Source: JBAOHV01 sp963714875 | GTDB taxonomy: Bacteria; Actinomycetota; Acidimicrobiia; Acidimicrobiales; Microtrichaceae | Direction: 5' to 3' | DNA: 64,000 bases | Assembly (NCBI GenBank): GCA_963714875.1 | Contig: CAVQQI010000011.1 | Coordinates: forward strand, 186,001-250,000 | Shown here: positions 41,018 to 52,324 of the stretch, piece after piece | How positions within the stretch are numbered: the stretch's first letter is position 1 | Layout of the letters: each line of letters opens with the position of its first letter | Position numbers and translations under genes: made by a program | The notes under the pieces: generated by a model | What the model saw: the letters and a program-made list of their open reading frames with translations, nothing else | Told to the model about the DNA's origin: nothing | Database searches by the model: none

Positions 41018-41862
41018 CCCTGGTCGCGGGCGCGGTGCTCGGCGCCACCGCAGCGCTGGTGATCTGGGTGGGCATGCAGCCGGTGTTCTCCCGGCCGGTG
41101 TTCACCAGGCAGAACTACCGGGGGATCCGCTTGCCGACCGCGGTCGGTCTGGTCATCCCGCTGGCGACCGTCGCGACGCTCGCGGCGCTGACGCTGCTGA
41201 CGACGCTCGGGTGGCGGCCGGACCGGCCGGGGTTGGCGGCGCTCGGAGCGACCACGACCGCCACACTGGGGTTCGGCCTGTTGGGGATGCTGGACGACGT
41301 GGCGGTGGACGAGGGTGCGTCGGGCTACCGCGGTCACGTCGCGGCGCTGGCCCGGGGCCGTCTGACCGCAGGATCGCTGAAGATGGTCGCAGGGCCGGCG
41401 GTCGCGCTGATCGTCGTGGCGCCGGTGTCGAACGACTCGGCGGTCCGTCTGGTGTTGGACGGTGCTCTGGTCGCGCTCGCAGCCAACCTGGCGAACCTCT
41501 TCGATCGCGCTCCGGGACGGGTGGCCAAGGTGTCGCTGCTGGCCGCGGCGGTGTTGGTCGCGGCCACCGCCGCTGCTCCGACGCTGCTCGGCGTCGCGGT
41601 CGTCGCCGGAGCGGTGGTGGCCCTGGCGGTGCCCGACCTGCGGGAGCGCCTCATGTTGGGCGATGCCGGCGCCAACCCCGTCGGCGCTGCGCTCGGACTC
41701 GGCGTGGTGCTGTCATGTGACGCCACCACGAGGAACTGGGTGATCGCGGTGTTGTTCGCGCTGAACCTGGTCAGCGAACGGGTGTCGTTCAGCGCGGTCA
41801 TCGACCGTCTCGCCCCGCTGAGAATGCTCGATCGTCTCGGTCGGGGGCGTCCGGAGAGCTGA
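41014..41862 (+). CDS. WecA/MraY-like (PNPT family) membrane transferase
   Basis: This 282-residue, about eight-helix membrane protein resembles the polyprenyl-phosphate HexNAc-1-phosphate transferases. It has NYRGIRLPTAVG (as in the substrate loop after helix 1), LLGMLDDVAVDEGASGYRGH with the DD pair, ANLANLFDRAPGR at the position of the N-x-x-N-x-x-D-G motif, and MLGDAGANPVGAALGLG in place of MGDTGS-like motifs. Departures from the classical motifs mean catalysis is not assured. It would transfer a sugar phosphate to undecaprenyl phosphate if active. It overlaps recN by 4 nt and precedes steA, suggesting an envelope role at division. Confidence 0.65.
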   Translation: MTLVAGAVLGATAALVIWVGMQPVFSRPVFTRQNYRGIRLPTAVGLVIPLATVATLAALTLLTTLGWRPDRPGLAALGATTTATLGFGLLGMLDDVAVDEGASGYRGHVAALARGRLTAGSLKMVAGPAVALIVVAPVSNDSAVRLVLDGALVALAANLANLFDRAPGRVAKVSLLAAAVLVAATAAAPTLLGVAVVAGAVVALAVPDLRERLMLGDAGANPVGAALGLGVVLSCDATTRNWVIAVLFALNLVSERVSFSAVIDRLAPLRMLDRLGRGRPES

Positions 41863-41948
41863 ACGGCCCATGAACTACGCTCGTCCCTCGGTCCTGCTGC
41901 TGGCAGCGCACCCACCCTCGCCATGCACCACACATCGTCCGCCTCCCC

Positions 41949-43139
41949 GTGCCCGCCATGGCACCGCTCCCGGTGAGTGACCTGAGCGCCGCACCGGCGG
42001 TCGCCGTCACCGGACCGGCCCGCGTCGGCCGGCGGACCAAGGACCTGGCGAAGGAGCTCCGTGCTGGTGAGATCGCGGTGATCGATCATCAGGACCTGGA
42101 TCGGGTCGCGGGGGAGTCGGTCGCTGCAACCGGGGTGCTCGCAGTGGTCAACGCCTCGGCGTTCATCTCGGGCCGGTACCCGAACGGTGGCCCGGCGCGT
42201 CTGGCCGAGGCGGGGATCGTGATGGTCGACGACGTCGGTCCCGAGGTCATGGACCGGATCAGCAACGGTGATTCGCTGACGATCCTCGACGGGCGTCTCC
42301 TGGTCGACGGTGAGGAGATCGCCCGGGGCACGGTGATCGACGCCCAGGACGTGGTGGACCGCATGGAGGCGGCCCGGGACTCGATCGGCGACGAGCTCGA
42401 GCGCTTCGCGGTGAACACCTTGGAGTACATCGAGAAGGAGGCGCACCTGGTCTTCGACCCGCTCGTGATCCCGGAGTTGCGCACCGACTTCGCCGGCCGA
42501 CACGTGCTGGTCGTGGTCAGGGGCCACGACTACAAGGAAGACCTCAAGGCGCTCCGGCCCTACATCGTCGAATACCACCCCGTGCTGGTCGCGGTGGACG
42601 GCGGCGCCGATGCGCTGCTCGACATGAAGCTCGTGCCCGACATGATCATCGGCGACTTCGACTCGCTGTCGCAGCGAGCGTGGAACTGCGGCGCGGAGCT
42701 GGTGCACCACGTCCATCCCGATGGCCGGGCGCCCGGTCGCGAGGAGCTCCGGGAGCAGGGTCTGCCCTACCTCGAGTTCGTGGTCGAGGGCACCAGCGAG
42801 GACGCAGCGATGCTGCTCGCGTACGAGTGCCGCGCCGAGCTGATCGTGGCGGTCGGTACCCACGCGACGATGGTCGAGTTCCTCGACAAGGGCCGTGCCG
42901 GGATGTCCTCGACGTTCCTCACCCGCCTACGTCTGGGGCCGATGCTCATCGACGCCAAGGGGGTGAGCCAGCTCTACAAGGGACGGGTCCGCCGCCGCGA
43001 CATCGTCTGGCTCATCCTGGCGGCCTTTCTGGTCATCGCAGCGGTGGTGTTCGTGTCCGATTCGCTCCAGTTGCTCATCCGCACGGTCTGGCTGGACCTG
43101 CGGGACTTCTGGTACTCCCTGACAGGCCGGTTCTCCTGA
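41949..43139 (+). CDS. steA: SteA-like septation protein (TPK-like fold)
   Basis: Homologue of the actinobacterial SteA/Rv1697 group, cytokinetic-ring proteins with a thiamin-pyrophosphokinase-like fold. Seen: RVGRRTKDLAKELRAGEIAV, VVNASAFISGRYPNGGPA, the phosphate-like loop VAVDGGADALLD, MIIGDFDSLS, VEGTSEDAAMLLAYE, and one C-terminal transmembrane helix VWLILAAFLVIAAVVFV. It has 396 residues. It is followed after 1 nt by steB, the usual partner. GTG 41949 is taken; ATG 41958 is also possible. Confidence 0.85.
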   Translation: MPAMAPLPVSDLSAAPAVAVTGPARVGRRTKDLAKELRAGEIAVIDHQDLDRVAGESVAATGVLAVVNASAFISGRYPNGGPARLAEAGIVMVDDVGPEVMDRISNGDSLTILDGRLLVDGEEIARGTVIDAQDVVDRMEAARDSIGDELERFAVNTLEYIEKEAHLVFDPLVIPELRTDFAGRHVLVVVRGHDYKEDLKALRPYIVEYHPVLVAVDGGADALLDMKLVPDMIIGDFDSLSQRAWNCGAELVHHVHPDGRAPGREELREQGLPYLEFVVEGTSEDAAMLLAYECRAELIVAVGTHATMVEFLDKGRAGMSSTFLTRLRLGPMLIDAKGVSQLYKGRVRRRDIVWLILAAFLVIAAVVFVSDSLQLLIRTVWLDLRDFWYSLTGRFS

Positions 43140-43140
43140 C

Positions 43141-44217
43141 ATGGTCACCTTCCGCTTCTACGTCGTGTCCACCGTCGCGTTCTTCCTGGCGCTCGCCGTG
43201 GGAGTGGTCGTCGGCTCGGTCCTCGACGGCCGCATCGCTGATGGACTCCAGGCCCGCCTCGAACGGGTCGAGACCTCACTGGACGAGACCGTCGAGGCGA
43301 TCGACGCCAAGAACGTCGAGATCGACGAGCTCAGCCGCTACGTGGAGGCGTCTGCCCCGTTCGCCGTGCAGGGGCGCCTGGAGGCCACCTCGACACTGGT
43401 CGTGGCCGAGTCGGGCACCGGAACCCCGGCGGTGGAGGACCTGGTGCGTCGCCTGCGTGAGTCGGGGTCGCGCGTCGAGGGCATCGTCTGGTTGGACCCA
43501 CGCTGGGATCTCGCCCAGCCCGACGATCTGTCCGCAGCTGCACGGCTGGTCGACGAGGATCCTGCGGATCCCGAGGCGGTGCGCGATGCGGTGTGGTCAC
43601 GACTGCTCGAGCTGACCGGGGACATCGAGGCGTCGGGCGACACCACGACGACAGAGCCCTCGACGACAGAGCCCTCGACGTCGGAGCCCTCGACCGATCC
43701 GGCGACGACCGACCCCTCCGGCGGCATCACGACCGCAGGTCCGGCCGATGAGACCGCCACGACGATCGAGCCGGTCCCGGCACCCCTGTTCGACGCCGCG
43801 CCGCTGGCCGACCTCGCAGACGCCGGCCTGATCCGGTTGCAGGTGATCGACGGTGGCGACCTCTCCGTGGGTGGTGAGCTGCTGCTGGTTGCCGCAACCG
43901 GCGCGGACTCGGCCATGGCGGAGCCGGCCGTGCTGGCGACCGAGATCGTGCGCATCGCCGGCGAGCTCGGGGTTCCCTCCGTGCTGGCCGAGGCCGCAGG
44001 GGAGGTCGAGCCCGGCGAGGAGTCGGACCGTGGTGCGCTCGTCGCGGCGGCGCTGGAGTCGGGCTCGGCCAGGTTCTCCACGGTGGACGACCTGGAGATC
44101 ATCCCCGGGCGGGTCGCCACGGTGCTGGCGCTCGCCGACGCGCAGGAGGGTCTGTTCGGTCGCTACGGCCTGGCAGATGGCGTCGACGGGGTGTTGCCTG
44201 CCTGGAAGGGGCCGTGA
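43141..44217 (+). CDS. SteB/MctB-family envelope protein
   Basis: Partner of SteA and homologue of mycobacterial Rv1698 (MctB, described as a copper transporter). The N terminus has a signal-anchor helix VVSTVAFFLALAVGVVVGSVL followed by a coiled coil (RLERVETSLDETVEAI), as in all members. A Thr/Ser/Pro/Glu linker with tandem repeats (residues about 165-205) divides the extracytoplasmic part, which ends in FGRYGLADGVDGVLPAW. It has 358 residues. I see no clear copper ligands, so the septation role is favoured over transport. It overlaps murJ by 4 nt. Confidence 0.8.
   Translation: MVTFRFYVVSTVAFFLALAVGVVVGSVLDGRIADGLQARLERVETSLDETVEAIDAKNVEIDELSRYVEASAPFAVQGRLEATSTLVVAESGTGTPAVEDLVRRLRESGSRVEGIVWLDPRWDLAQPDDLSAAARLVDEDPADPEAVRDAVWSRLLELTGDIEASGDTTTTEPSTTEPSTSEPSTDPATTDPSGGITTAGPADETATTIEPVPAPLFDAAPLADLADAGLIRLQVIDGGDLSVGGELLLVAATGADSAMAEPAVLATEIVRIAGELGVPSVLAEAAGEVEPGEESDRGALVAAALESGSARFSTVDDLEIIPGRVATVLALADAQEGLFGRYGLADGVDGVLPAWKGP
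43648..43692 (+). repeat. Three tandem 15-nt repeats in steB-like gene
   Basis: ACGACAGAGCCCTCG occurs twice in exact tandem copies (43648-43677) and once with two changes (43678-43692). Each unit encodes a TTEPS-type pentapeptide in the extracytoplasmic linker. It is the sort of in-frame array that changes copy number by slippage. Confidence 0.85.
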
Positions 44218-45829
44218 GCACAACAGGAGACACGTCGCCGACGGTCGTGCGCTCGGCGACGGGAATGGGCGCCGCCGCGGCGGTGTCGAGGGTCATCGGC
44301 GGCGGCCGGGTGCTGGTCATCGCCGCAGTGCTGGGCACGACCTACCTCGGCAACGCCTTCCAGAGCTCGAACACCGTGTCGAACCTCTTGTTCGAACTGC
44401 TCGCAGCCGGCGCGCTGTCCGCGGTGCTGGTTCCGACCTTCGTCGGTCACCTCGACCGGGGGGATCGTCCGGGCGCCGAGCTGTTGGCAGGTGAGCTGCT
44501 GGGCGTCACGATACTGGTGCTCAGCGTCGTCGCTGCGATCGGCATGGTGCTGGCGCCATGGCTGGCGGACGTGCTCACCGCCGCCGTCGTCGGATCCTGC
44601 CATCTCTGCACAGCAGCAACAGCTGACGACCTTCCTGCTGTGGTTCTTCATTCCCCAGGTGGTGCTGTACGGCATCGGAGCGATCGCCACCGCAGTGCTG
44701 CACGCACAGCGGCGATTCGTCGTTCCCGCCGTCGCTCCCATCGGCAACACGGTGGTCATGGTCGGGTTCCTCGTCGCTTTCCGGGTGGTCGCCGGACCCG
44801 ACCCCGGGCTCGACCTGACCACCACCGAGAAGGTCCTGCTGGGTCTCGGCGGAACGCTCGGAGTGGTCGCGTTCGTCGCCGCTCCGACCATCGCTGTCTG
44901 GCGATCCGGTTTCCGGCTGGTTCCTCGTCTGTCCCGGCGCCACGAGGGGCTGGGAGCGTTGCTGCGGCTGTCGGGCTGGGCAAGCGTCCAGCACGGCTTC
45001 GCAGCCCTCCTCTACGGCGCAGCGATCATCGCCGGAGGATCGGTCGAGGGTGGCGTCGTCGCCTACCAGGTCGGTTGGTTCCTCTTCCTGGCGCCGTACG
45101 GCATCATCGCTCAGCCGATCCACACCGCGATCCTTCCCGAGCTCGTCACCGAGCACGGTGAGGGCGACACCGACGCCTTCGCCGCATCGGTGCGGTGGGC
45201 GCTCGAGTCGATGACCGTGCTGCTGGTGCCGCTGAGCGCGCTGTGCGTCGCGCTCGCCGTCCCGCTGATGTCGGTGGTTGCGTTCGGCGCAGCAAGTGGA
45301 ACGCAGAGCGTCGACCTGTTGGCCACTGCGTTGGCATCGCTCGGTGTCGGGATGCTGCCCTACGGGATGTTCTTCCTGCTCGCCCGTGCCTTCTACGTGC
45401 TCGGCGACTCGAAGCTGCCGGCGTTGCTGGGGGCTGCAGCCTCGTTGGTGGGCGTGGTGCTGATGCTCGTCGCCGGCGCCACCACCTCCGGCACGACCAC
45501 GGTGCTCGCGCTGGGCCTGGCCCACAGCGCTGCGTTCCTGCTCGGTTCGGTGGCGCTGCTCGTGCGCGCTCGCCCGACGGACCGGGCGGTGGGCAGTTCC
45601 CTCGGTGCTGCCCGGCGCAGTTGCCGTCTCGGTGGTGGCCGCAGCCGGCGCGTGGGCGGGCTATGAGATGTGGGCGCCGGTCGGTCGTGTGATGGATGTC
45701 GTGGCGCTCGCGGTGATCGTGCCGCTCGCAGCGCTGGTCTACCTGGGTGGCACGCGTCTGCTGGGCATCTCGGTGACGACCCGACTGCCGCGACGCGGCG
45801 GGGCCACGGTCCCGGGAGGAGCAGGCTGA
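44214..45829 (+). CDS. murJ: MurJ-type lipid II flippase (two frameshifts)
   Basis: Joined across frames this is a MurJ/MviN MATE-like flippase of about 537 residues with some 14 helices, moving lipid-linked peptidoglycan precursor across the membrane. Seen: AAAVSRVIGGGRVLVIAAVL, NLLFELLAAGALSAVLVPTF, FFIPQVVLYGIGAIATAVL, APYGIIAQPIHTAILPEL and MLPYGMFFLLARAFYVLGDS. Two +1 breaks, near 44590 and near 45604, split it; the last frame gives AVAVSVVAAAGAWAGYEMW. MurJ is normally essential, so these look like sequence errors. Its stop overlaps the next ATG (TGATG). Confidence 0.85.
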
Positions 45830-48417
45830 TGCGGACGCGACAGGTACTCGGGTCGGCGGTCGCGCTGGTCGTGCTCGCCGCCACGTTCGGCTCCTCCGCA
45901 GGTGCGGACCCGGCTGTGGACACCCGCGCCGCGGCCGACACCGCCACGGCGGACGAGTCGTTCGGAACGACCGACGACCGTCCGTTGGGCACAGCGGAGC
46001 GGGTGTTGGTGCTCTCGGTGCCGACCCTCGCGTGGGAGGACCTGGAGCGCGTCGACGCCCCCCACCTCGAGGGTCTGCTCGCCGGCGCAGCGATCGGTGA
46101 TCTGTCGGTCCGCTCCGTGAGCCGACGCACCTCTGCGGCTGACGGCTACGCCACGCTGAACGCCGGCACGCGTGCCGAGGGCACCCAACAGGCGTCGCTC
46201 GCGTTCGTGGCGGGCATCTCGCGGCGCTCGACCGATGGCGATCCCACCGGGGTGCCGCCCGAGGCGTTCGAGACCGAGCCCCCGAACGACGAGGTCGACC
46301 CCGGTCTGGTTCCAGCTCCCGGCGCCGCCGAACCAGAGCCGGTCGATCCCGCGCTCATCGCACCCGAGGCGGGCGAGAACTACGACGGTTCGCCCGCGGC
46401 GGAGGAGTTCGCACGTCGGACCGGCGTCCAGCCCCGTGCGGGGCAGGTGTTCAACTTCGGTCTGGTGTCGATGCGGGACCTGAACTCGAAGCTGCTGTTC
46501 GATGCCGAGATCGGCGCGCTCGGCGAGGCGCTCGCGGACCACGGAGTCGGCCGTGCGGTGATCGCCAACGGCGACCACGGCGAGGGCGACGATGACGTCA
46601 ACTACCGACGTGAGGCGAGCGTCGGGCTGATGGACCGCAGCGGTCTGGTCTCACACGGTCGCGTGGGGCGGACGTTGCTGACCGCGGACTCCGGCGCACC
46701 GTTCGGCACGAGGTACGACAACGCCGAGGTCGCTGATGCCTTCGGGGAGTTCTGGGAACCCGACTCGGTGGTCCTGGTCGAGGCCTCGGACATGGTCCGC
46801 TTCGAGGACGCGAGCGCCCTGATGCTGCCGGTGCAGCGGGAACGCCAGCGTGATGCCGCCATCATGCGATCCGATGACCTGCTCGGTCGGCTGCTGGGCC
46901 AGATCGACCTGGAACGCGATGCGGTGATCGTGGTGGCCCCCTACGCGAGCAGCCAGGGCACGGATCTGACCGTCGTCGGCGTCCACGCCCCGGCGCTGAG
47001 CGCCGGACTGCTCTCGTCGGGCACGACGCGGCGCCCCGGCTTCGTCCAGACCGTGGACCTGGCACCGAGCATCCTGTCGCTGGTCGGTGCAGCGCGCGCC
47101 TCATCGATGGAGGGCACCGTCATGGAGCGCTCCGGGGACGGGGGCAGCTACGAGGACCGCACCTCCATGTTGATCGATGCCGACAGCGGCGCGAAGTTCA
47201 GGGACCGCACGCTGGGCGCTGCGTCGGTGGTCTTCGTCCTGGCCCAACTGCTCCTGTGGGCCCTGGCGCTGTGGACACTCGGTCGGACTCGGGAGCACCG
47301 CCTGCGAACGGTCGCGGAGGTCTGCACGCTCGGTGTGCTCATGTTCCTGCCGGTCACCTTCCTCGCCGGAGCGTTCCCGTTCCACACCTGGGGAACCGCA
47401 GCGTGGTGGGTGTTCGTGTTGGGGGCCTCGGCGTCGTCGGCCACGGCGGTGCACCTGCTCACCCGGAGGTATCTGGTCGACCCGTTGATGGTGACGCTCG
47501 CGTTGCTCGTGGGGCTGTTGAGCGTCGACCTGGTCCTCGGGGGGCCGCTGCAGTTCAACACCGTGTTCGGCTACACGCCGACCGTGGCCGGTCGCTTCAA
47601 CGGCATGGGCAATCCGGCGTTCTCGATGCTGGCTGCGTCGGGCATCATCCTGGCGGCGCTGGTCGCGCACCGCATCCCGGGCCGGCGCGGCACCTGGACG
47701 GCGATCGCGGTGCTCGGATGGTGCGTCGTACTGGACGGCGCGCCGTTCCTCGGCGCCGACGTCGGCGGGGCGCTGACGCTGGTGCCCTCGGCCGGGGTGA
47801 CGGCATGGCTGCTGTTGGGGTGGCGGATCCGGGTGCGCACCGCGGTGGCCGGCGCGCTGGTCACCGTCGGAGTGGTCCTGGCATTCGGCTTCTTGGACCT
47901 GGGCCGCCCCGAGGCGCGGCGGACGCACCTGGGCCGGCTCTTCGCCGACATCGGTGACAACGGGTTCGAGGCGTTCCAGACGGTGGTGCTGCGCAAGCTG
48001 AACGCGAACCTGTCGGTCCTGACCAGCTCGGTGTGGACGCTCATGCTGCCGCTGGTGTTCGCCTTCATCGCCTACCTCTTCTGGCAGGCGCCGTGGCGGC
48101 TCCGCACCATCCGTGAGCGGATCCCGCAGGAGCGCGCCGCGGTCGCCGGGCTGATCACTGCGATGGTGCTCGGATTCGCGCTGAACGACTCCGGCATCTC
48201 TGTTCCCGGCATCATGTTGGGAGTGGTGAACGCGTCGCTGATCAACCTGCTGCTGCGCGTCGACGACGGTCTGCCCAGCCGACGGGGCGACCTGGGCGGT
48301 CAGCCCGCCGACGGCGCCGGGGACCCGAGCGGTCCCGATGTGTCCGACGATGCCGTGGCCAGCACCCGGAGCGGACCTGGTCCGGGGCCGGCGTCGGAAC
48401 CTCAGCCCGTCGGCTGA
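45829..48417 (+). CDS. Alkaline-phosphatase-like domain fused to about ten transmembrane helices
   Basis: The 862-residue protein starts with a signal-like segment (LGSAVALVVLAATFGSSAGA), then a large extracytoplasmic domain (about 30-440) of alkaline-phosphatase/phosphodiesterase type: RVLVLSVPTLAWEDLERVD, AADGYATLNAGTRA at the nucleophile position, DDLLGRLLGQIDLERDAVIV and FVQTVDLAPSILSLVG. The C-terminal half (about 450-820) has ten or so hydrophobic helices, with FGYTPTVAGRFNGMGNPAFS in a loop. The tail is acidic and disordered. The metal-site residues are not all evident, so activity is uncertain. Position after murJ suggests envelope glycan or phospholipid work. Confidence 0.65.
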   Translation: MRTRQVLGSAVALVVLAATFGSSAGADPAVDTRAAADTATADESFGTTDDRPLGTAERVLVLSVPTLAWEDLERVDAPHLEGLLAGAAIGDLSVRSVSRRTSAADGYATLNAGTRAEGTQQASLAFVAGISRRSTDGDPTGVPPEAFETEPPNDEVDPGLVPAPGAAEPEPVDPALIAPEAGENYDGSPAAEEFARRTGVQPRAGQVFNFGLVSMRDLNSKLLFDAEIGALGEALADHGVGRAVIANGDHGEGDDDVNYRREASVGLMDRSGLVSHGRVGRTLLTADSGAPFGTRYDNAEVADAFGEFWEPDSVVLVEASDMVRFEDASALMLPVQRERQRDAAIMRSDDLLGRLLGQIDLERDAVIVVAPYASSQGTDLTVVGVHAPALSAGLLSSGTTRRPGFVQTVDLAPSILSLVGAARASSMEGTVMERSGDGGSYEDRTSMLIDADSGAKFRDRTLGAASVVFVLAQLLLWALALWTLGRTREHRLRTVAEVCTLGVLMFLPVTFLAGAFPFHTWGTAAWWVFVLGASASSATAVHLLTRRYLVDPLMVTLALLVGLLSVDLVLGGPLQFNTVFGYTPTVAGRFNGMGNPAFSMLAASGIILAALVAHRIPGRRGTWTAIAVLGWCVVLDGAPFLGADVGGALTLVPSAGVTAWLLLGWRIRVRTAVAGALVTVGVVLAFGFLDLGRPEARRTHLGRLFADIGDNGFEAFQTVVLRKLNANLSVLTSSVWTLMLPLVFAFIAYLFWQAPWRLRTIRERIPQERAAVAGLITAMVLGFALNDSGISVPGIMLGVVNASLINLLLRVDDGLPSRRGDLGGQPADGAGDPSGPDVSDDAVASTRSGPGPGPASEPQPVG

Positions 48418-49958
48418 CAGTCGGTGCGCACGAAGAGCACGGTGCCGTCACCTACGTCCGTGACGGGCTCGAAGCCGATGCCTTCGAGTCGGTCGGGGAG
48501 TCCGTCGAAGTGGGCGAACCGCTGTTCGGAGATGCGGATGAACGCACACACCTGCGGATCGGTCGCGGCCGCGACCAGCGAGGACTCGGTGTATCGGCCC
48601 TGCTCGCGGCGCAGCATCGACGGATCGACCAGGTCGTCGGTGGTGCGGCGCCCCGCCCGCCAGACCACGCCTGGCTCGTCGCTGATGACCCAGGCGCCCT
48701 CGGGCAGCTCGTCGAGTGCTGCGACCAGTTCGGCCTCGGTGCCCTCGTAGTCGCCGGTGACGAGCAGCCCGTCGAGCTGCCACACCACCAGCGGTGCAGC
48801 GAGGAGCGCCGTCACCAGCAGGGGACGCAGCGGCGGACGGTAGATGCCGATCACCAGCACGAGAGGGATCGACATCGCCGCGACGTGGGGACGCCACAGC
48901 GGACTGACCACCACGATCAGCCACACGGTCGTGGCCACGAGCCACGACACCGACAGCAGCCGGCCCGACGGCGACCAGTCCGAGCTGCCGTCCGCTGCCC
49001 AGCGACGCCGCGACCACCATGACACGTCGGACTCCACCACCGCGGTTCGTGCCGAACCGGTGCGTCGCCGGGCCCACAGTCCGGCGACCAGGCAGACCGC
49101 GGCGATGAACAGCGTGGCGACGTCCCGGTCCCACAGGGTGGAGATCAACTTGGCCGCGGTGGCGGGGATGTCCCGGTCCGCGGCGGCGTCGGTGCGGTAC
49201 ACCACCGACTGGTCCCAGACCTCGGCCAGACCGAGTGGCACGGCGACCGTCAGGAACACCACGACTGCCGACACTGCTGCCACCACGCCGCGGAGCAACC
49301 CGGTGCTGTCGATCGTGTGCCGTCGCCCCGCAGAGATCACCGGCGCCAGCAGGACGAGTCCGACCGGCACCAGCACCGGAGCCGCGAGCGACTTGGTCGA
49401 GAGCACCGCACCGACCGCCGCGCCCAGCAGCACCGCCCGTCCGGTGCGGGGATCGTCGCGCTGTCGCAGGGCGAGTCCCATGGCGATCGCTGCGAACGCA
49501 AGGGCAGGGCCGTCGGCCGCGAGTGGTCCGGTGACCCAGGCGAAGGAACCCGACACCGCCAGCAGCCCGCCGGCGAGCAGGGCTCCGACCCGATCGGTCA
49601 GCCGGGCCGCGGCCCAGTAGGTGGCGACGACGGCCACCACTCCCGACACGACCGCGAGCACACGAGGCGCGTCGAGTGCCCGTAGACCGACCAGGTCACC
49701 CAGCGCCACGAGGGGGAGGAAGAGCGGGCCCTGGCTCGAGAACACGTCGCGGAACGGGACCCCGCCGTCGCGGATGGCGATCGCAGAGTTGGCGAAGACC
49801 CCGTCGTCGAAGGTGAGCGCCCGTGTGGCGACCGCCGCGGGGAGCCGCACCACCAGGGCGAGCACGGCCAGCGCTGCCATGTCGAGCCACCGAAGGGGCC
49901 ACCGTTGTGCCAGATCGTCGACCGCATCGTTGCGCTCGACGATCGAGGATTCGCTCAT
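48402..49958 (-). CDS. GT39/ArnT-like membrane glycosyltransferase
   Basis: The 518-residue polytopic protein has the GT-C fold. Its first extracytoplasmic loop carries TFDDGVFANSAIAIRDGG and SSQGPLFLPLVALGDLVGL, the DD/DE plus PLF pattern of lipid-linked sugar transferases (GT39/GT83). About 11 helices follow and a small soluble C-terminal domain with GAWVISDEPGVVWRAGRRT. Substrate is unknown. Its 3' end overlaps the convergent phosphatase-like gene by 16 nt. It is divergent from pyrG across a 121-nt promoter gap. Confidence 0.72.
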   Translation of the reverse strand: MSESSIVERNDAVDDLAQRWPLRWLDMAALAVLALVVRLPAAVATRALTFDDGVFANSAIAIRDGGVPFRDVFSSQGPLFLPLVALGDLVGLRALDAPRVLAVVSGVVAVVATYWAAARLTDRVGALLAGGLLAVSGSFAWVTGPLAADGPALAFAAIAMGLALRQRDDPRTGRAVLLGAAVGAVLSTKSLAAPVLVPVGLVLLAPVISAGRRHTIDSTGLLRGVVAAVSAVVVFLTVAVPLGLAEVWDQSVVYRTDAAADRDIPATAAKLISTLWDRDVATLFIAAVCLVAGLWARRRTGSARTAVVESDVSWWSRRRWAADGSSDWSPSGRLLSVSWLVATTVWLIVVVSPLWRPHVAAMSIPLVLVIGIYRPPLRPLLVTALLAAPLVVWQLDGLLVTGDYEGTEAELVAALDELPEGAWVISDEPGVVWRAGRRTTDDLVDPSMLRREQGRYTESSLVAAATDPQVCAFIRISEQRFAHFDGLPDRLEGIGFEPVTDVGDGTVLFVRTDCQPTG

Positions 49959-50046
49959 CTCACTCCGGCGCTCGGGCCCGCGGGAGCGGGCAGGGCGACC
50001 GAGGCTACCGGCGCAGGACGTGCGCGGGGCGTCCCTGCCCTCGCGC

Positions 50047-50052
50047 TACCCT
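50047..50052 (+). promoter_or_regulatory. Putative -10 (TACCCT) for pyrG
   Basis: TACCCT lies 27 nt before the pyrG GTG, leaving a short leader that carries the AGGAGAGG Shine-Dalgarno. The leader is too short for the C-tract reiterative control known from Bacillus, and no initial GGGC run is seen. Confidence 0.4.
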
Positions 50053-50079
50053 CGCGGGAACCGACGTTCAGGAGAGGTT

Positions 50080-51776
<1,697 letters not shown>

Positions 51777-51780
<4 letters not shown>

Positions 51781-52316
51781 GCGGGTTCCGGCACCTCGGC
51801 GACACGGTGCTGCACTCCGGCCCGGTCGTGACGCTGTGTCGTTCGGAGTTCTCCTCGCCCGACGGCGAGCGCTTCGAGCGAGAGGTCGTTCGTCATCCTG
51901 GTGCAGTCTCGGTGGTGCCGCTGCTGCAGGACCGGACGGTGGTGCTCGTGCGGCAGTACCGCGGAGCGGTCGACCAGATGGTGCTGGAGATCCCCGCCGG
52001 CAAGCGCGACGTCGCCGGCGAGCCGCTCGAGGACACCGCCCGGCGTGAGCTGGTCGAGGAGGTCGGACTTGCTGCGGGACAACTGGTGCTCCTCGCCAGG
52101 TTCCACAACTCCATCGGTTTCACCGACGAGGAGAGCCACGTCTTCCTCGGCACCGAGCTGACGACGGCGCCCATGGACCGACAGGGGATCGAGGAGTCGC
52201 ACATGGAAGTGGTGCACGTCGCGCTCGACGACACCCCGGCGATGATCGCTGCAGGAGAGATCACCGATGCGAAGACCGTCATCGGACTGACGCTCGCACT
52301 CGACCGAACCCGCTGA
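51777..52316 (+). CDS. Nudix hydrolase, ADP-ribose pyrophosphatase type
   Basis: The 179-residue protein matches NudF-like ADP-ribose pyrophosphatases: VVLVRQYRGAVDQMVLEIPA precedes the Nudix box GEPLEDTARRELVEEVGL, which has the full RELVEE core. GFTDEESHVFLG follows. The same gene sits after pyrG in mycobacteria. It overlaps pyrG by 4 nt and precedes xerD by 8 nt. Confidence 0.9.
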
Positions 52317-52324
52317 GCTCCATC

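Noticed and set aside
43648..43692. Tandem 15-nt repeats as a CRISPR or regulatory array
   Set aside because: They are in frame and encode a Thr/Glu/Pro/Ser linker in the SteB-like protein.
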